Shown in pieces: positions 7,839 to 18,223 of a DNA stretch of 64,000 bases. Numbering within the stretch: the stretch's first letter is position 1; each line of letters begins with the position of its first letter. Made by a program: the position numbers and the translations under genes. The notes beneath the pieces were generated by a model, which did not search any database, had not been told where the DNA came from, and saw nothing but the letters and a program-made list of their open reading frames with translations. The stretch comes from Paenibacillus nasutitermitis (lineage in GTDB: Bacteria; Bacillota; Bacilli; Paenibacillales; Paenibacillaceae). The DNA lies in the NCBI RefSeq assembly GCF_014641075.1, contig NZ_BMHP01000013.1, positions 1 to 64,000 on the forward strand, given 5' to 3'.

Positions 7839-10800
7839 ACCGAATGTCTTAACGGGACCTGCAGACCAAGCTGACCGTGATCGGATACTTACGGATTTAG
7901 ATACGACTTTACTCGTTGAGGCAGGGGCTGGCTCGGGTAAAACGACCAGTTTGGTTGGCAGGCTTCTTGCGTTAATCGAGTCCGGCATTAGCGTCGGCCA
8001 AATCGCTGCCATTACTTTCACCAACAAAGCTGCAGAAGAAATGAAAGAACGTTTCCGATTGGCATTGGAGAAAGCATATCGAATTTCATCGGATACTTCT
8101 TTAGTGCGCGAGCGGTTATCCGAGGCGTTAGGGAATCTTGATCTTATTTTTATCGGAACTATACATTCGTTCTGTGGATCGCTATTGCGAGAGCGTCCAA
8201 TTGAGGCAGGGCTGGATCCTTCATTTGAAGAAATGGACGAAGAAAGCGATAAGCAATTCCGCGCGAGTTGTTGGGACAATTTCATGGCTGAGCTGGATGA
8301 AGAAGCGCGGTTACAATTCGAAGAATTATTGTCACTGCGTGTGGATGTTAACACACTTCGGGACGTATTTGATCGTGTGTCTTTTTTTACTGATGTCGAG
8401 CTTCCTTGTGAGAAACGGGAGCAGCCGGGCTTTGATCGAATTCGGGATACACTGTTTCCCTTGCTCGATGCTGCAGCGCCTTATATTCCGACGACCCAGC
8501 CTGAGAAAGGCTGGGATACGGTTCAGAAGCTTGTTCGGCAGACGCGTCAGAAGATGCGGTACATCGATCTGTCGGATGATATGCGAATTCTCGAGATCGC
8601 AAAGGAGTTTGACCGCAAGCTCGATGTGACGCTGAATAGGTGGACGTCCAAAGAACATGCCGGCGAGATGAAGAAACTATTTCCCGAATGGCAGATCAAC
8701 GTGCTTTTACCGTTCCTTCAAGAATGGCGTGAATATATGTATCCAAAGCTGATCCGCTTCGTGCTGCCTATACTTGCTTATTACGAAGCACGCCGATACG
8801 CCGCGGGAAAACTAAATTTCCAAGACTTACTCATGGAAGCTGCCAAGCTTGTGCGTGAAAATAGCGAAGTAAGAGCCTATTTCGCCGAACGATACCAGAG
8901 GCTGCTTGTCGATGAATTTCAGGATACCGATCCGATTCAAGCTGAGTTGATGTTTCTGCTCACAGGGGATTCGGTGAATGGGGAATTCGAGAAAGACTGG
9001 CGGCAGCTTACACCACGGCCGGGTTCCTTGTTCGTGGTTGGGGACCCGAAACAGTCAATCTATCGTTTCCGCAGGGCGGATATTTCTATATATAACGAAA
9101 TCAAGAAACGGATTCAGGAATGCGGTGCAGTTTTACGTCTAACGGCCAATTTCCGTTCTGCTCGTTCCATCGGCGATTTCATTAATGGTCAGTTTGTCGG
9201 CAAGTTACCGCCTTGGGAGACGGAGCACCAGGCTGCGTTCGTGATGATGGAAACGCGAACGTACGATCCCAAAGCTGGTCGTAAAACGCCACATGGTATT
9301 TACGTTCTTAATTATCCCAAAATGCCTGGTGGTAAAGCTGTAGTCGCACAAACAGATGCCGAGCAGATTGCAAAATATATCTCATGGGCTTGTAATAATG
9401 GCAACTTGCAGATTGTTGATCGTGATGGAGGAAGCCGTGATGCGGTTCCAAGTGATTTTCTGATTCTGACGAAAACAAGGGAGTTCATCCACCTCTACGC
9501 AGAACAGTTGGATTTGTTTGGCATACCGGCTGATACTTCGGGTAGCACGACAGTCTATAAGGAGCTACTGGCACTTTTACAGCTGGTACGGTTTTTAGAG
9601 GATTCCGCCGATAAACCGGCGTTGCTCACAGTTATGCGCGGAATGCTGTTTGGCTTGAGCGATCGGCAGTTATGGGCTTATAAACAGGAAGGATTTTCGT
9701 TCTCATTATTTGACTTGCCGGAGCTAGAAGCATGCAGGGAAGAGGTCAAGGCAGTTGTTAAGGTGCTTGGAAGGCTTCAGAAGTATAAGAGGTGGGTTCG
9801 CACGTTAAGCGCGGCGACCGCGTTCAGTCGAATCGTGGATGATCTGGGTATTTTACCATACGTGTCGACGTTACCTGCTGGCTCCGTTCGTGCGGGGACA
9901 TTGGTTAGAATGCTGCAGCTACTACATGGAGATCCTTTGGCGAGTTCAAGCTGGGCGGAATTGTGTCGCTTGATCGAGCAAATGCTCGCGGATCGAGGAA
10001 TGGAGACATCGAGCCTATACGCTGGCGGCAACCAGGCTGTCCGTATTATGAATCTGCATAAAGCCAAAGGACTTGAAGCACCCGTAGTGTTCTTGGCCTG
10101 TCCCTGCGGGGAGTCTGATCATGATGCGACGCAGTATATTGATCGTTCCGCAGACCCGGCTTCAGGTTACTTTACGATAAGTAAATCGATCGGAGAGTTC
10201 AAAACAGAAGTAATCGCTCAACCTTTAGGTTGGGGAGAGATGAACGAGCGAGAGCGTGCTTTCTCAAATGCTGAGAAAGACCGACTGCTTTATGTCGCTG
10301 CTACACGTCCGAAGCAGATGCTGGTCATCAGCTTGTATCCTGATCAGCCGGCGAAGTGCCCTTGGACATCACTTGTAGATGGTATGGACTTCGTACGTGA
10401 GCTTGATGTGCCGATGATGAAGCCGGAGAAGAAGACTGAATTGACAATAGGGCCAGATTTGCGAAACGTGGCGGAAATCCGAAAGCAAAGGTTAGATGCG
10501 ATTGCTGAGCCTACCTATGCGGTCATGTCAGTTACCGGTCAAACCAAAGCAACTGGAGATAAGCCGGAATGGTCCGCGGAAGGTAAAGGAATGGCATTTG
10601 GAAGTGTCGTCCATCGAGCGATTGAAATGCTGGGCAAGGGGTTACCGGAGTCGGAAATCGAGGACACTGTACGCTTTTTAGCGGATGAGGAAGGCATGAT
10701 TACGGATCTCGTAAGCGAAGCCAGTCGAATTGTAAAAAGCGTTATTGCCAGCGAACTATGGCAGCGGAGTTTGCGCGCTCGCAGCCGCTTATTCGAGGTT

Positions 10801-11130
10801 CCGCTGATGATTCGAAAGATTACCGCCGGAATCAGAGGATTTAGCGATGTTGGGGATGCTGGATCAGAGGTTGCGTCTGCATTAGAAGAAACAGGTTCAA
10901 TTAAGTATGCCTATATTCGTGGAGTCATTGACTTCCTTTTTGAGGAAGAGGATGGCTGGGTCATTGTTGATTTCAAGATGGACAGTGTGACGGAAGAGAA
11001 GTTGCAGACATTCATTGATTTCTACCAGCGGCAGGTTCAGGCTTATGCTTCAGAATGGGCAGAAACTTTTGGTTACAAGGTGAAAGAAGCTGGCTTGTAT
11101 TTTGCCCAGTTAGGAATTTGGGTAACGTGA
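7831..11130 (+). CDS. AddA-like UvrD/RecB helicase-nuclease
   Basis: 1099 aa superfamily 1A helicase. Walker A is EAGAGSGKTTSL (about 31-42), followed by ITFTNKAAEEMKER, TIHSFCGSLLRE, the Walker B motif LLVDEFQDTDPIQ near 360, GDPKQSIYRFRRAD and motif VI LLYVAATRPKQML near 818. A C-terminal RecB nuclease module has GVIDFLF, VDFKMDS near 1046 and a QVQAYA motif, so the nuclease looks intact. TTG at 7831 follows GGAGGTGGAGAGG and overlaps the AddB-like stop. Family knowledge: AddAB unwinds and degrades linear double-stranded DNA. Placement inside a defence island suggests a role against foreign DNA rather than the host's housekeeping repair complex. Confidence 0.85.
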   Translation: MAEPNVLTGPADQADRDRILTDLDTTLLVEAGAGSGKTTSLVGRLLALIESGISVGQIAAITFTNKAAEEMKERFRLALEKAYRISSDTSLVRERLSEALGNLDLIFIGTIHSFCGSLLRERPIEAGLDPSFEEMDEESDKQFRASCWDNFMAELDEEARLQFEELLSLRVDVNTLRDVFDRVSFFTDVELPCEKREQPGFDRIRDTLFPLLDAAAPYIPTTQPEKGWDTVQKLVRQTRQKMRYIDLSDDMRILEIAKEFDRKLDVTLNRWTSKEHAGEMKKLFPEWQINVLLPFLQEWREYMYPKLIRFVLPILAYYEARRYAAGKLNFQDLLMEAAKLVRENSEVRAYFAERYQRLLVDEFQDTDPIQAELMFLLTGDSVNGEFEKDWRQLTPRPGSLFVVGDPKQSIYRFRRADISIYNEIKKRIQECGAVLRLTANFRSARSIGDFINGQFVGKLPPWETEHQAAFVMMETRTYDPKAGRKTPHGIYVLNYPKMPGGKAVVAQTDAEQIAKYISWACNNGNLQIVDRDGGSRDAVPSDFLILTKTREFIHLYAEQLDLFGIPADTSGSTTVYKELLALLQLVRFLEDSADKPALLTVMRGMLFGLSDRQLWAYKQEGFSFSLFDLPELEACREEVKAVVKVLGRLQKYKRWVRTLSAATAFSRIVDDLGILPYVSTLPAGSVRAGTLVRMLQLLHGDPLASSSWAELCRLIEQMLADRGMETSSLYAGGNQAVRIMNLHKAKGLEAPVVFLACPCGESDHDATQYIDRSADPASGYFTISKSIGEFKTEVIAQPLGWGEMNERERAFSNAEKDRLLYVAATRPKQMLVISLYPDQPAKCPWTSLVDGMDFVRELDVPMMKPEKKTELTIGPDLRNVAEIRKQRLDAIAEPTYAVMSVTGQTKATGDKPEWSAEGKGMAFGSVVHRAIEMLGKGLPESEIEDTVRFLADEEGMITDLVSEASRIVKSVIASELWQRSLRARSRLFEVPLMIRKITAGIRGFSDVGDAGSEVASALEETGSIKYAYIRGVIDFLFEEEDGWVIVDFKMDSVTEEKLQTFIDFYQRQVQAYASEWAETFGYKVKEAGLYFAQLGIWVT

Positions 11131-11227
11131 CGCCTTAAGTGAAGGATAACAGGTTCACTTGTCGAATTATAAACCTATAGTCCTATTAGCATAGATTCTA
11201 GAACTTGCATTCAGAGGAGTTAACCTT

Positions 11228-11683
11228 ATGGTTGAGAAACTTGAGCTATTACATGCTGAGATCTCAAGTTTGAGTAATCAGAGATATAAAGTTTTTTTCC
11301 TTCTTCCGACAACTACGAACCAACAGAAGCTCATCAATGACATAAATCGTGAAGGTATTCCGACAGTAAACATAGGCCTATATTTATCAGAACAACTAAG
11401 ATTAGTCCCCTCTGACAAACGCCCTTTTGATGTTGCGAAGTGGCTAAGGAAGGCCATAAATGATCAAAAGCATAATGTTGTATGCATACACAATATCGAA
11501 TATTTATTTGATCCTGAGTTAAAGCAAAATCCAATTAAGTTGCTAGAAGCACAGAGTGGAAATACAGTTCTGTTGGTAATATGGCCTGGTAAAGCTGAAA
11601 ATGGAGTGCTCTATTATGCGACTCCGGAGCACCCAGAGTACTACCAGAATACCGAGTACAGTAATAGTATTATGTTCTATTAA
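11228..11683 (+). CDS. brxF: BREX type 3 P-loop-like protein BrxF
   Basis: 151 aa, ATG at 11228 after AGAGGAG. The length, first position upstream of brxC and sequence style (KVFFLLPTTTNQQKLIN, VVCIHNIEYLFDPEL, TVLLVIWPG) match BrxF, the small NTPase-like protein that is the first gene of type 3 BREX loci. The classical Walker A is not obvious: the first strand is followed by a PTTTNQ loop. The TAA stop is 18 bp before the brxC start. A 9-bp inverted repeat lies inside its first 15 codons (11237-11271). Confidence 0.8.
   Translation: MVEKLELLHAEISSLSNQRYKVFFLLPTTTNQQKLINDINREGIPTVNIGLYLSEQLRLVPSDKRPFDVAKWLRKAINDQKHNVVCIHNIEYLFDPELKQNPIKLLEAQSGNTVLLVIWPGKAENGVLYYATPEHPEYYQNTEYSNSIMFY
11237..11271. 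repeat. Inverted repeat inside the 5' end of brxF
   Basis: AAACTTGAG (11237-11245) is the exact reverse complement of CTCAAGTTT (11263-11271), with a 17-nt loop. It lies within codons 4-15 of brxF and is one of four such repeats near BREX gene starts. Confidence 0.5.
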
Positions 11684-11701
11684 TTGTGGAGGGATTTTAC
11701 G

Positions 11702-14700
11702 ATGAAGTATAGAGAATTGATCCAATTTGAACCGATAAAGTCTGTAGTTGTTCTAAAGGATGCCGCTGAAGATCAACTAGCTCAACAATTAGTTCAAACA
11801 TATGTAATATCGGACCGTATGGCAGAAGTAATCGATGATATTATTTTTGAACAACTTCAATTCCAACGTCCTATTGACCACAAAGGAATTATGATCGTTG
11901 GTAACTATGGTACCGGTAAATCTCACCTGATGAGTGTAATAGCAGCTATTGCTGAGTCTGATGGGACCTCACAATATATCCATCATGAGAAAATTGCGAA
12001 AAAGGCAAAAGAAATAGAAGGGAAATTCAAAGTATTACGTGTAGAATTTGATGGAATTCAATTGCCACTTGGCGAAGTTTTATTTCGAGAAATGACTAAT
12101 TACCTTCAAGAGATTAATGTGGACTATGAAATGCCGAATGTAGCTACATTGGTAAGTAATAAAGACGAAATGAAACGTATGATGGCTGCATTTCATGAGG
12201 TGTATCCAGACCACGGATTTTTGTTGGTGATAGACGAATTACTTGATTATTTGCGCACACGCAAGGAGCAAGAACTCATTCTTGACTTAGGCTTTCTACG
12301 GGCAATGGGGGAAGTTGTACAGTCTACTCGATTTAGATTTATTACAGGCGTACAGGAAATGCTGTTTGATAATCCCAAATTTCAATTCGTAGCAAATGAA
12401 ATTCGAAGAGTCAAGGAGCGTACTGAGCAAGCGATCATAGTTCGTGAGGATATCGAATTCGTCGTTTCCCAGCGGTTATTACGAAAGGATGACCGTCAAA
12501 AAGCCTTAATAAGAGAACACTTACAAAGATTTGCTCCACTTTTTGAGAATCTTGGAGAACAAATCGAGAAGTGCACTGCATTATTTCCTATTCACCCTGC
12601 GTACTTAACCGCATTTGAGAATGTAAGTGTTGTGGAGAAACGTGTAGCATTAACTACCATTAGCGATGAGACCGAGAAACTTCTTGATACCGAAGTTCCA
12701 GTAAATAGCCCGGGAGTAATTTCTTACGATAATTATTGGCTCTATATCAAAGGGGACCGTACTTTGCGTACTGATCGAGATGTACGTGAAGTATTAGAAA
12801 AGTCGGATGTCCTCATGGATCGGATTGAAAGTTCTTTCCCTAAAGCAAAGGCAAGTTATAAACCAATTGCTAGACGTATCGTACAGGCTCTTTCCGTATT
12901 TAGACTTACAACGGATGATATTAAAGTAAAGATCGGCGTCACTTCAGCGGAATTGAGAGACCAATTATTTTTATATTTTGATTTTCCTGATTTAGATTCT
13001 GATTTTCTAAATGCAACTATTGATACGATCTTAAATGAGATCATGAAATCCGTCAGCTACCAGTTTATTTCCTTTAATCGAGATAACGGACAATATTACC
13101 TTGATTTGGAGAAAGTAACCGACGTTGACTCTTTGATTGAAGAAAAAGCCGGGATGCTAGTTGGCAACCAATTGGACAGATATTACTTTGAAGTCCTCGA
13201 GAAGTTAACCGACGATGGATCTCCAAGTATAGTATCTGGTTATCGAATTTGGCAGCACGAATTAAACTGGTACTCAAAGAAAGTAACTCGGCCGGGGTAT
13301 CTATTTTTCGGGGCGCCAAATGAACGTTCCACTGCACAACCGGAGCGGGACTTCTACGTTTATATGCTTCAACCGTATGATCCGCCTAAATTCAAAGATG
13401 AAGCCAACCCGGATGAAGTGTTCTTCAAACTGGACACAAAGGATGAGTCATTCCATACTGCGCTTCGTCTTTACGCAGGCGCTAGGGAAATGTCCATCAC
13501 TGCATCAAGCGCGACCAAGAAGCTGTATGACGATAAGGCCGCGGAGTTCTTAAGGAAATTAATGAAGTGGCTTGTTGAGAATATGCCATCTGCATATAAA
13601 ATGACGTATAAGGGTGTAACTAAGAAACTTGCTGAATGGAGCCTATCTGCTCCAGCTCAAGCGACAGTGCGAGAAATCATCGATGCAGCGGCAGATGATT
13701 GTTTAACCACATGGTTTGAGGAGAAGTATTCTGATTATCCTACATTCAGGCATAGTAGCATCAGTATCACTCGTGAAGCCATGTTAAAAACATATATACC
13801 GGAGACATTAGCGAATATCTCTAATCCCAAAACGAAGACGGCAAGAACCATACTTGAAGGACTAGTGTTATTGGATGGGGAAAAAATAAATGTACAGAAA
13901 TCCGGATATGCCAAATGGGTTTTGAGCTTGTTAAATAGTAAAGGCAATGGACAGGTTCTGAATGCCCCTGAACTTCTTGAAGTCCTCCAATCTCAAGGGG
14001 ATTGGGAAGTCAAGAAAACGATAGAATTCCAATTAGAACCGGAGCTCATAAGTGTAATATTAGCTACTCTAGTCTACACCGGTGATATTGTAATCACAAT
14101 TAATGGGGAAACCTATGATTCCATGAAGTTTAACCAGTTAATCGCTTTGAAGGCAGAAGGGATTGCTGAATTTAGCCATATAAAAAAACCAAGTGATTTA
14201 CCACTAGCAGAGTTGCGAGCATTATTTGATTTATTTAGTATTAGTCATGGACTACTTCAACCAGATTCCCAGACTAATGGGGTTCAAACCCTTCAAACAA
14301 AAGTACAGCAACTGTTAACTCAACTGGTAAAACTGCAACACGAGCTTAAAGACAAAATTCCTACTTGGGAATTACCACTTCTATCGGATGAGGAGTTACA
14401 GGATTACCAAGGCAGACTTCAAAGTCTGAATCAATTCATGCAGAGTCTTCAAGTGTTCGATACACCGGCGAAACTTAAAAATTTCAAAAAGACAATTGAA
14501 GAAATTCAAAGCCAGCAAGAATCCATCATGTTAATGGATAAGCTTAATAAGTGGCGTGAGCTTGCCTCCCAAATCACAAAAAAAGCGAACTATATCGTAA
14601 GTGCTAGAAATCATGTCTCGATTGCTGATGATTGGTATGTAAAAGTTGAAGGTGCTTTGGAGGATCTATACCTTTCCTTAAAGGCTAACAGTGACTGCAG

Positions 14701-15385
14701 TGCTGAACTCCAAGTAATAGATCAATTAAAGGAACAATATATTGCTTTCTATTACGCGCAACACGCAGCATCACGCTTAGGAGCAACAGAGGAGAATAAG
14801 CTCAACCAACTTAAACGTGACGGACGTATCGATACATTGCAGAAGATTTCTATGATCCCAATTCTGCCTGCACAACAATTACAAGCATGGAAGGCTAAGT
14901 CTGATGATTTGAAAATATGCTGGAAATTGCAAAAAGGTGAATTGGAGCATTCTCCAGTTTGTCCGCATTGCCGTTATCGTCCAAAAGATGAAAAATTTGC
15001 ACAGCAAGTAACTGTTCGGCAGTTGGAAACTGAATTAGAAGAATTAGTTGATTCTTGGACGAATACCTTGTTGACTAACCTGAATGATAGTGAGTTACGA
15101 GAGAATATTGAATTACTCACTGGCGAACAAAAACAATTAATAAAACAGTTTATGGACGATAAATCATTTGGGATACCGGTTGATTTGCGCTTAGTCCAGA
15201 CAATAAAGGAAGTCCTAGAAGGAATTCAGAAAGTTGAATTGCCATTAAATCGGTTGTTGCAGATGGCTGGCGATGGTAGTCCATTGACTATTGAGGAGCT
15301 GCGCCTGCGGTTTGAACAATTAGTAAGGGAACAGGTTGGCTCACAATCGACTAATCGAGTACGGATCATGTTAAAGAAGGAGTAA
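11702..15385 (+). CDS. brxC: BREX P-loop ATPase BrxC
   Basis: 1227 aa. The Walker A GNYGTGKSH (about 67-75) is followed by VIDELLDYL as Walker B, then long helical regions and a CPHC pair near residue 1088. This is the BrxC/PglY family, the large ATPase common to all BREX types and required for phage exclusion. I chose ATG 11702 because GGAGGG lies 8 nt upstream; an in-frame TTG at 11684 overlaps that site. It follows brxF closely and its end overlaps the ribosome binding site of pglX, so all are in one operon. The sequence is A+T-rich compared with the AddAB-like pair. Confidence 0.9.
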   Translation: MKYRELIQFEPIKSVVVLKDAAEDQLAQQLVQTYVISDRMAEVIDDIIFEQLQFQRPIDHKGIMIVGNYGTGKSHLMSVIAAIAESDGTSQYIHHEKIAKKAKEIEGKFKVLRVEFDGIQLPLGEVLFREMTNYLQEINVDYEMPNVATLVSNKDEMKRMMAAFHEVYPDHGFLLVIDELLDYLRTRKEQELILDLGFLRAMGEVVQSTRFRFITGVQEMLFDNPKFQFVANEIRRVKERTEQAIIVREDIEFVVSQRLLRKDDRQKALIREHLQRFAPLFENLGEQIEKCTALFPIHPAYLTAFENVSVVEKRVALTTISDETEKLLDTEVPVNSPGVISYDNYWLYIKGDRTLRTDRDVREVLEKSDVLMDRIESSFPKAKASYKPIARRIVQALSVFRLTTDDIKVKIGVTSAELRDQLFLYFDFPDLDSDFLNATIDTILNEIMKSVSYQFISFNRDNGQYYLDLEKVTDVDSLIEEKAGMLVGNQLDRYYFEVLEKLTDDGSPSIVSGYRIWQHELNWYSKKVTRPGYLFFGAPNERSTAQPERDFYVYMLQPYDPPKFKDEANPDEVFFKLDTKDESFHTALRLYAGAREMSITASSATKKLYDDKAAEFLRKLMKWLVENMPSAYKMTYKGVTKKLAEWSLSAPAQATVREIIDAAADDCLTTWFEEKYSDYPTFRHSSISITREAMLKTYIPETLANISNPKTKTARTILEGLVLLDGEKINVQKSGYAKWVLSLLNSKGNGQVLNAPELLEVLQSQGDWEVKKTIEFQLEPELISVILATLVYTGDIVITINGETYDSMKFNQLIALKAEGIAEFSHIKKPSDLPLAELRALFDLFSISHGLLQPDSQTNGVQTLQTKVQQLLTQLVKLQHELKDKIPTWELPLLSDEELQDYQGRLQSLNQFMQSLQVFDTPAKLKNFKKTIEEIQSQQESIMLMDKLNKWRELASQITKKANYIVSARNHVSIADDWYVKVEGALEDLYLSLKANSDCSAELQVIDQLKEQYIAFYYAQHAASRLGATEENKLNQLKRDGRIDTLQKISMIPILPAQQLQAWKAKSDDLKICWKLQKGELEHSPVCPHCRYRPKDEKFAQQVTVRQLETELEELVDSWTNTLLTNLNDSELRENIELLTGEQKQLIKQFMDDKSFGIPVDLRLVQTIKEVLEGIQKVELPLNRLLQMAGDGSPLTIEELRLRFEQLVREQVGSQSTNRVRIMLKKE

Positions 15386-15393
15386 CTTAAGAT

Positions 15394-18204
15394 ATGAGTG
15401 ATAACTTAAAGCAAGGAACCCTATTCGAGATGAAAAATGAAACCCAAACAGGTCCAGTAACCTGTTTGGGTTTGACATTTGAAAATGATGACGCGCGCCG
15501 CGCGTATTTTACTGAAGAATTACGCAAAAAGTTGCCAGAGCTAAAAAAGATTGAAGGATATCCTATCGGCAATGATGAAGATATTTTGGCCCTTTCTGAC
15601 CCGCCTTACTATACTGCTTGCCCGAATCCTTGGTTCAAGGATTTCATTTATGAATGGAATACATCAGATAGCTCGAATTCAGATGAGAATAGATACCATC
15701 GTGAACCTTTTGCCGCAGATGTAAGTGAGGGTAAAAATGATCCAATATACAATGCTCACAGCTATCATACTAAAGTACCGCACAAAGCAATTATGCGGTA
15801 CATTCTTCACTATACCGATCCTGGAGATATTGTCTTTGACGGATTTTGCGGTACTGGTATGACTGGGGTTGCTGCCCAATTGTGTGGTGACCGTAACACT
15901 GTAATGGAATTAGGCTATCAGGTAAAGAACGATGGATCTATACTGAGAGAGGAAGTTGACGAAGAAGGAAGATCCATTTGGAAGACATTTTCCAAACTTG
16001 GGGTACGACGAGCTATCTTAAACGACCTTTCTCCTGCGGCCACCTTCATTTCTAATAATTATAATATGCCAGTAGATGTTCAATCTTTTCGGGATGATGC
16101 TCAAAGTACTTTTGATTATGTTGAAAAAAAATATGGTTGGATGTATGAGACCAGACACTCGGATGGGCAGATAGGAGCAATTAATTATATTGTTTGGTCT
16201 GATGTTTTTATTTGTCCAGAGTGTTCAGGAGAAGTTGTATTTTGGAATGCTGCTGTGGATAGAGAGGTAGGCCGTGTTAAGGATGTATTCCCTTGTCCAC
16301 ATTGCGATACCATATTGGGTAAAAAGCAAATGGAACGTGCAAAAATCTCTAAATATGACGCAGCGCTGCAAGAAACAACTATTCAGGCAAAACAAGTGCC
16401 CGTTCTTATAAATTACTCAGTTAGTGGTAAGCGACAAGAAAAACTTCCTGATGATCTTGACTTTGAATTAATACAAAAGATTGAGAATATGGAAGTACCT
16501 TATTGGCATCCAACAAACGAGTTAATTGATGGATTTAATACCCGTCAGCCTAAAGGTTCACATGGGATAACTCACTCTCATCATTTTTACACAAAATCAA
16601 GTCTCTTTTGGTTATCGGCACTAACAGATAGGTGCAAAAGGTATGACTACACGTTTCTTCCTACGTTCTCAATAATAAATACAATTACAAAACTTTATCG
16701 ATATGTAGTTAAAAAACCTGATTATAAAGGCCAAGGAGGAGGTATCCTGTCGGGTACTCTTTATGCTCCATCACTAGTTCGTGGTTTGAGTGCTTCTTCT
16801 TCTTATAAGAGAAGCATCTCGCGTTTGGAAAAAATATTTTCTTTTAAGAGTGAATATAGCAATTATGCTATTAGTACTGGCGATGTATCCAAAATAGAAG
16901 CACCTGATAGTTCTCTTGACTACATATTCATTGACCCACCATTTGGTGCAAATCTAAATTACTCTGAGTTAAATTTCCTTTGGGAATCTTGGCTTAAAGT
17001 TTCAACAGATAATAAACCAGAAGCAATTGAAAACAGCGTACAACAAAAGGGTTTAGATGAATATCGTCAGCTCATGACAAATTGTTTTAAAGAGGCATAT
17101 CGGGTACTTAAACCTGGGAGATGGATGACAGTTGAATTCTCCAATACTAAAGCAAGTGTCTGGAATAGTATTCAGACTGCACTAACAGAAGCAGGTTTTA
17201 TCGTTGCAAATGTTTCTGCGCTTGATAAAAAACAAGGGAGTTTTAAAGCAGTTACTACCACTACTGCAGTAAAGCAAGATTTGGTCATTTCTGCTTATAA
17301 GCCTTCTGAGGAAATGAAGAATAGAATTGAATCAAATTCGAATACCGAAGAATCAACCTGGGCATTTGTTAGAAATCATCTCGAGAACTTACCGGTTTTT
17401 ATTGGTAATAAAGGTTCTGCAGATTTGATAGTTGAGCGAACTCCGAGAGTGCTTTTTGATAGAATGATATCGTACTATGTTCAAAATGGTTTTAATGTTC
17501 CTGTTTCTTCGGCTGAGTTTCAAAATGGTGTAATTCAACGATTTCCGTTCAGAGATGGGATGGTATTTTTAGAGGCTCAGGTTGCCGAATATGATAAGAA
17601 ACGTACATTAGTAAGAGACTTTAGTCAGATGAATTTATTTGTTACAGATGAGAATTCTGCGATTGAATGGTTAAGACAACAATTATTAGCTAAACCGCAA
17701 ACTCGGCAAGATCTACACTCAAATTTTATGAAAGAAATCCAACACATATCCAAACAAGAACTTCTTCCCGAACTGGATATATTATTAGAACAGAATTTCT
17801 TGCAATATGATGGGATTAGTCCTGTTCCCAGTCAGATTCATACGTATTTAAGTTCTGATTATAAAGAACTAAGGAACTTGACTAAGAATGACCCAGTATT
17901 AATGAGGAAGGCAAAAGAGCGTTGGTATGTCCCAGACCCTAACAAGCAAGCAGATTTGGAAAGGTTACGTGAAAAATCATTACTTCGTGAATTTGAAACA
18001 TATCGGGATGAGTTGGTTGGTAACCGCAAAAAGCTCAAACAGTTTCGCACTGAAGCTATCCGAGCTGGATTCAAGAAGGCTTGGGGAGAAAAAGACTATC
18101 AAACAATCGTAACAATCGGGGAGCGCCTCCCTGAAAATGTACTTCAAGAAGATGATAAATTGCTAATGTATTACGATAACGCACAGATCAGACTCGGCCT
18201 GTAG
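15394..18204 (+). CDS. pglX: BREX type 3 DNA methyltransferase (PglX type)
   Basis: 936 aa. Conserved parts are SDPPYYTACPNPWF near 69, the SAM-binding FDGFCGTGMTG near 148, a zinc-ribbon-like CPEC...CPHC pair (about 275-303) and the catalytic DPPFGANLNYSEL near 514. The C-terminal region from about 600 is probably target recognition or partner binding. In BREX the methyltransferase marks host DNA, usually at N6 of adenine in a non-palindromic site, and is needed for defence. The start follows AAGGAG. A strong hairpin occupies 15440-15473, within codons 16-27. Confidence 0.88.
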   Translation: MSDNLKQGTLFEMKNETQTGPVTCLGLTFENDDARRAYFTEELRKKLPELKKIEGYPIGNDEDILALSDPPYYTACPNPWFKDFIYEWNTSDSSNSDENRYHREPFAADVSEGKNDPIYNAHSYHTKVPHKAIMRYILHYTDPGDIVFDGFCGTGMTGVAAQLCGDRNTVMELGYQVKNDGSILREEVDEEGRSIWKTFSKLGVRRAILNDLSPAATFISNNYNMPVDVQSFRDDAQSTFDYVEKKYGWMYETRHSDGQIGAINYIVWSDVFICPECSGEVVFWNAAVDREVGRVKDVFPCPHCDTILGKKQMERAKISKYDAALQETTIQAKQVPVLINYSVSGKRQEKLPDDLDFELIQKIENMEVPYWHPTNELIDGFNTRQPKGSHGITHSHHFYTKSSLFWLSALTDRCKRYDYTFLPTFSIINTITKLYRYVVKKPDYKGQGGGILSGTLYAPSLVRGLSASSSYKRSISRLEKIFSFKSEYSNYAISTGDVSKIEAPDSSLDYIFIDPPFGANLNYSELNFLWESWLKVSTDNKPEAIENSVQQKGLDEYRQLMTNCFKEAYRVLKPGRWMTVEFSNTKASVWNSIQTALTEAGFIVANVSALDKKQGSFKAVTTTTAVKQDLVISAYKPSEEMKNRIESNSNTEESTWAFVRNHLENLPVFIGNKGSADLIVERTPRVLFDRMISYYVQNGFNVPVSSAEFQNGVIQRFPFRDGMVFLEAQVAEYDKKRTLVRDFSQMNLFVTDENSAIEWLRQQLLAKPQTRQDLHSNFMKEIQHISKQELLPELDILLEQNFLQYDGISPVPSQIHTYLSSDYKELRNLTKNDPVLMRKAKERWYVPDPNKQADLERLREKSLLREFETYRDELVGNRKKLKQFRTEAIRAGFKKAWGEKDYQTIVTIGERLPENVLQEDDKLLMYYDNAQIRLGL
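15440..15473. repeat. Perfect 14-bp hairpin inside the 5' end of pglX
   Basis: AAACCCAAACAGGT (15440-15453) pairs perfectly with ACCTGTTTGGGTTT (15460-15473) around the 6-nt loop CCAGTA. Past a 2-nt bulge, AAATG and CATTT can extend the stem. It is terminator-like in form but lies in coding sequence 46 nt after the start codon. Confidence 0.7.
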
Positions 18205-18223
18205 TTAAGGAAGTGTAGACGAT

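Noticed and set aside
4962..11130. AddAB-like pair as part of the BREX operon
   Set aside because: About 100 bp separates it from brxF, its composition differs visibly, and no BREX type I know includes it.
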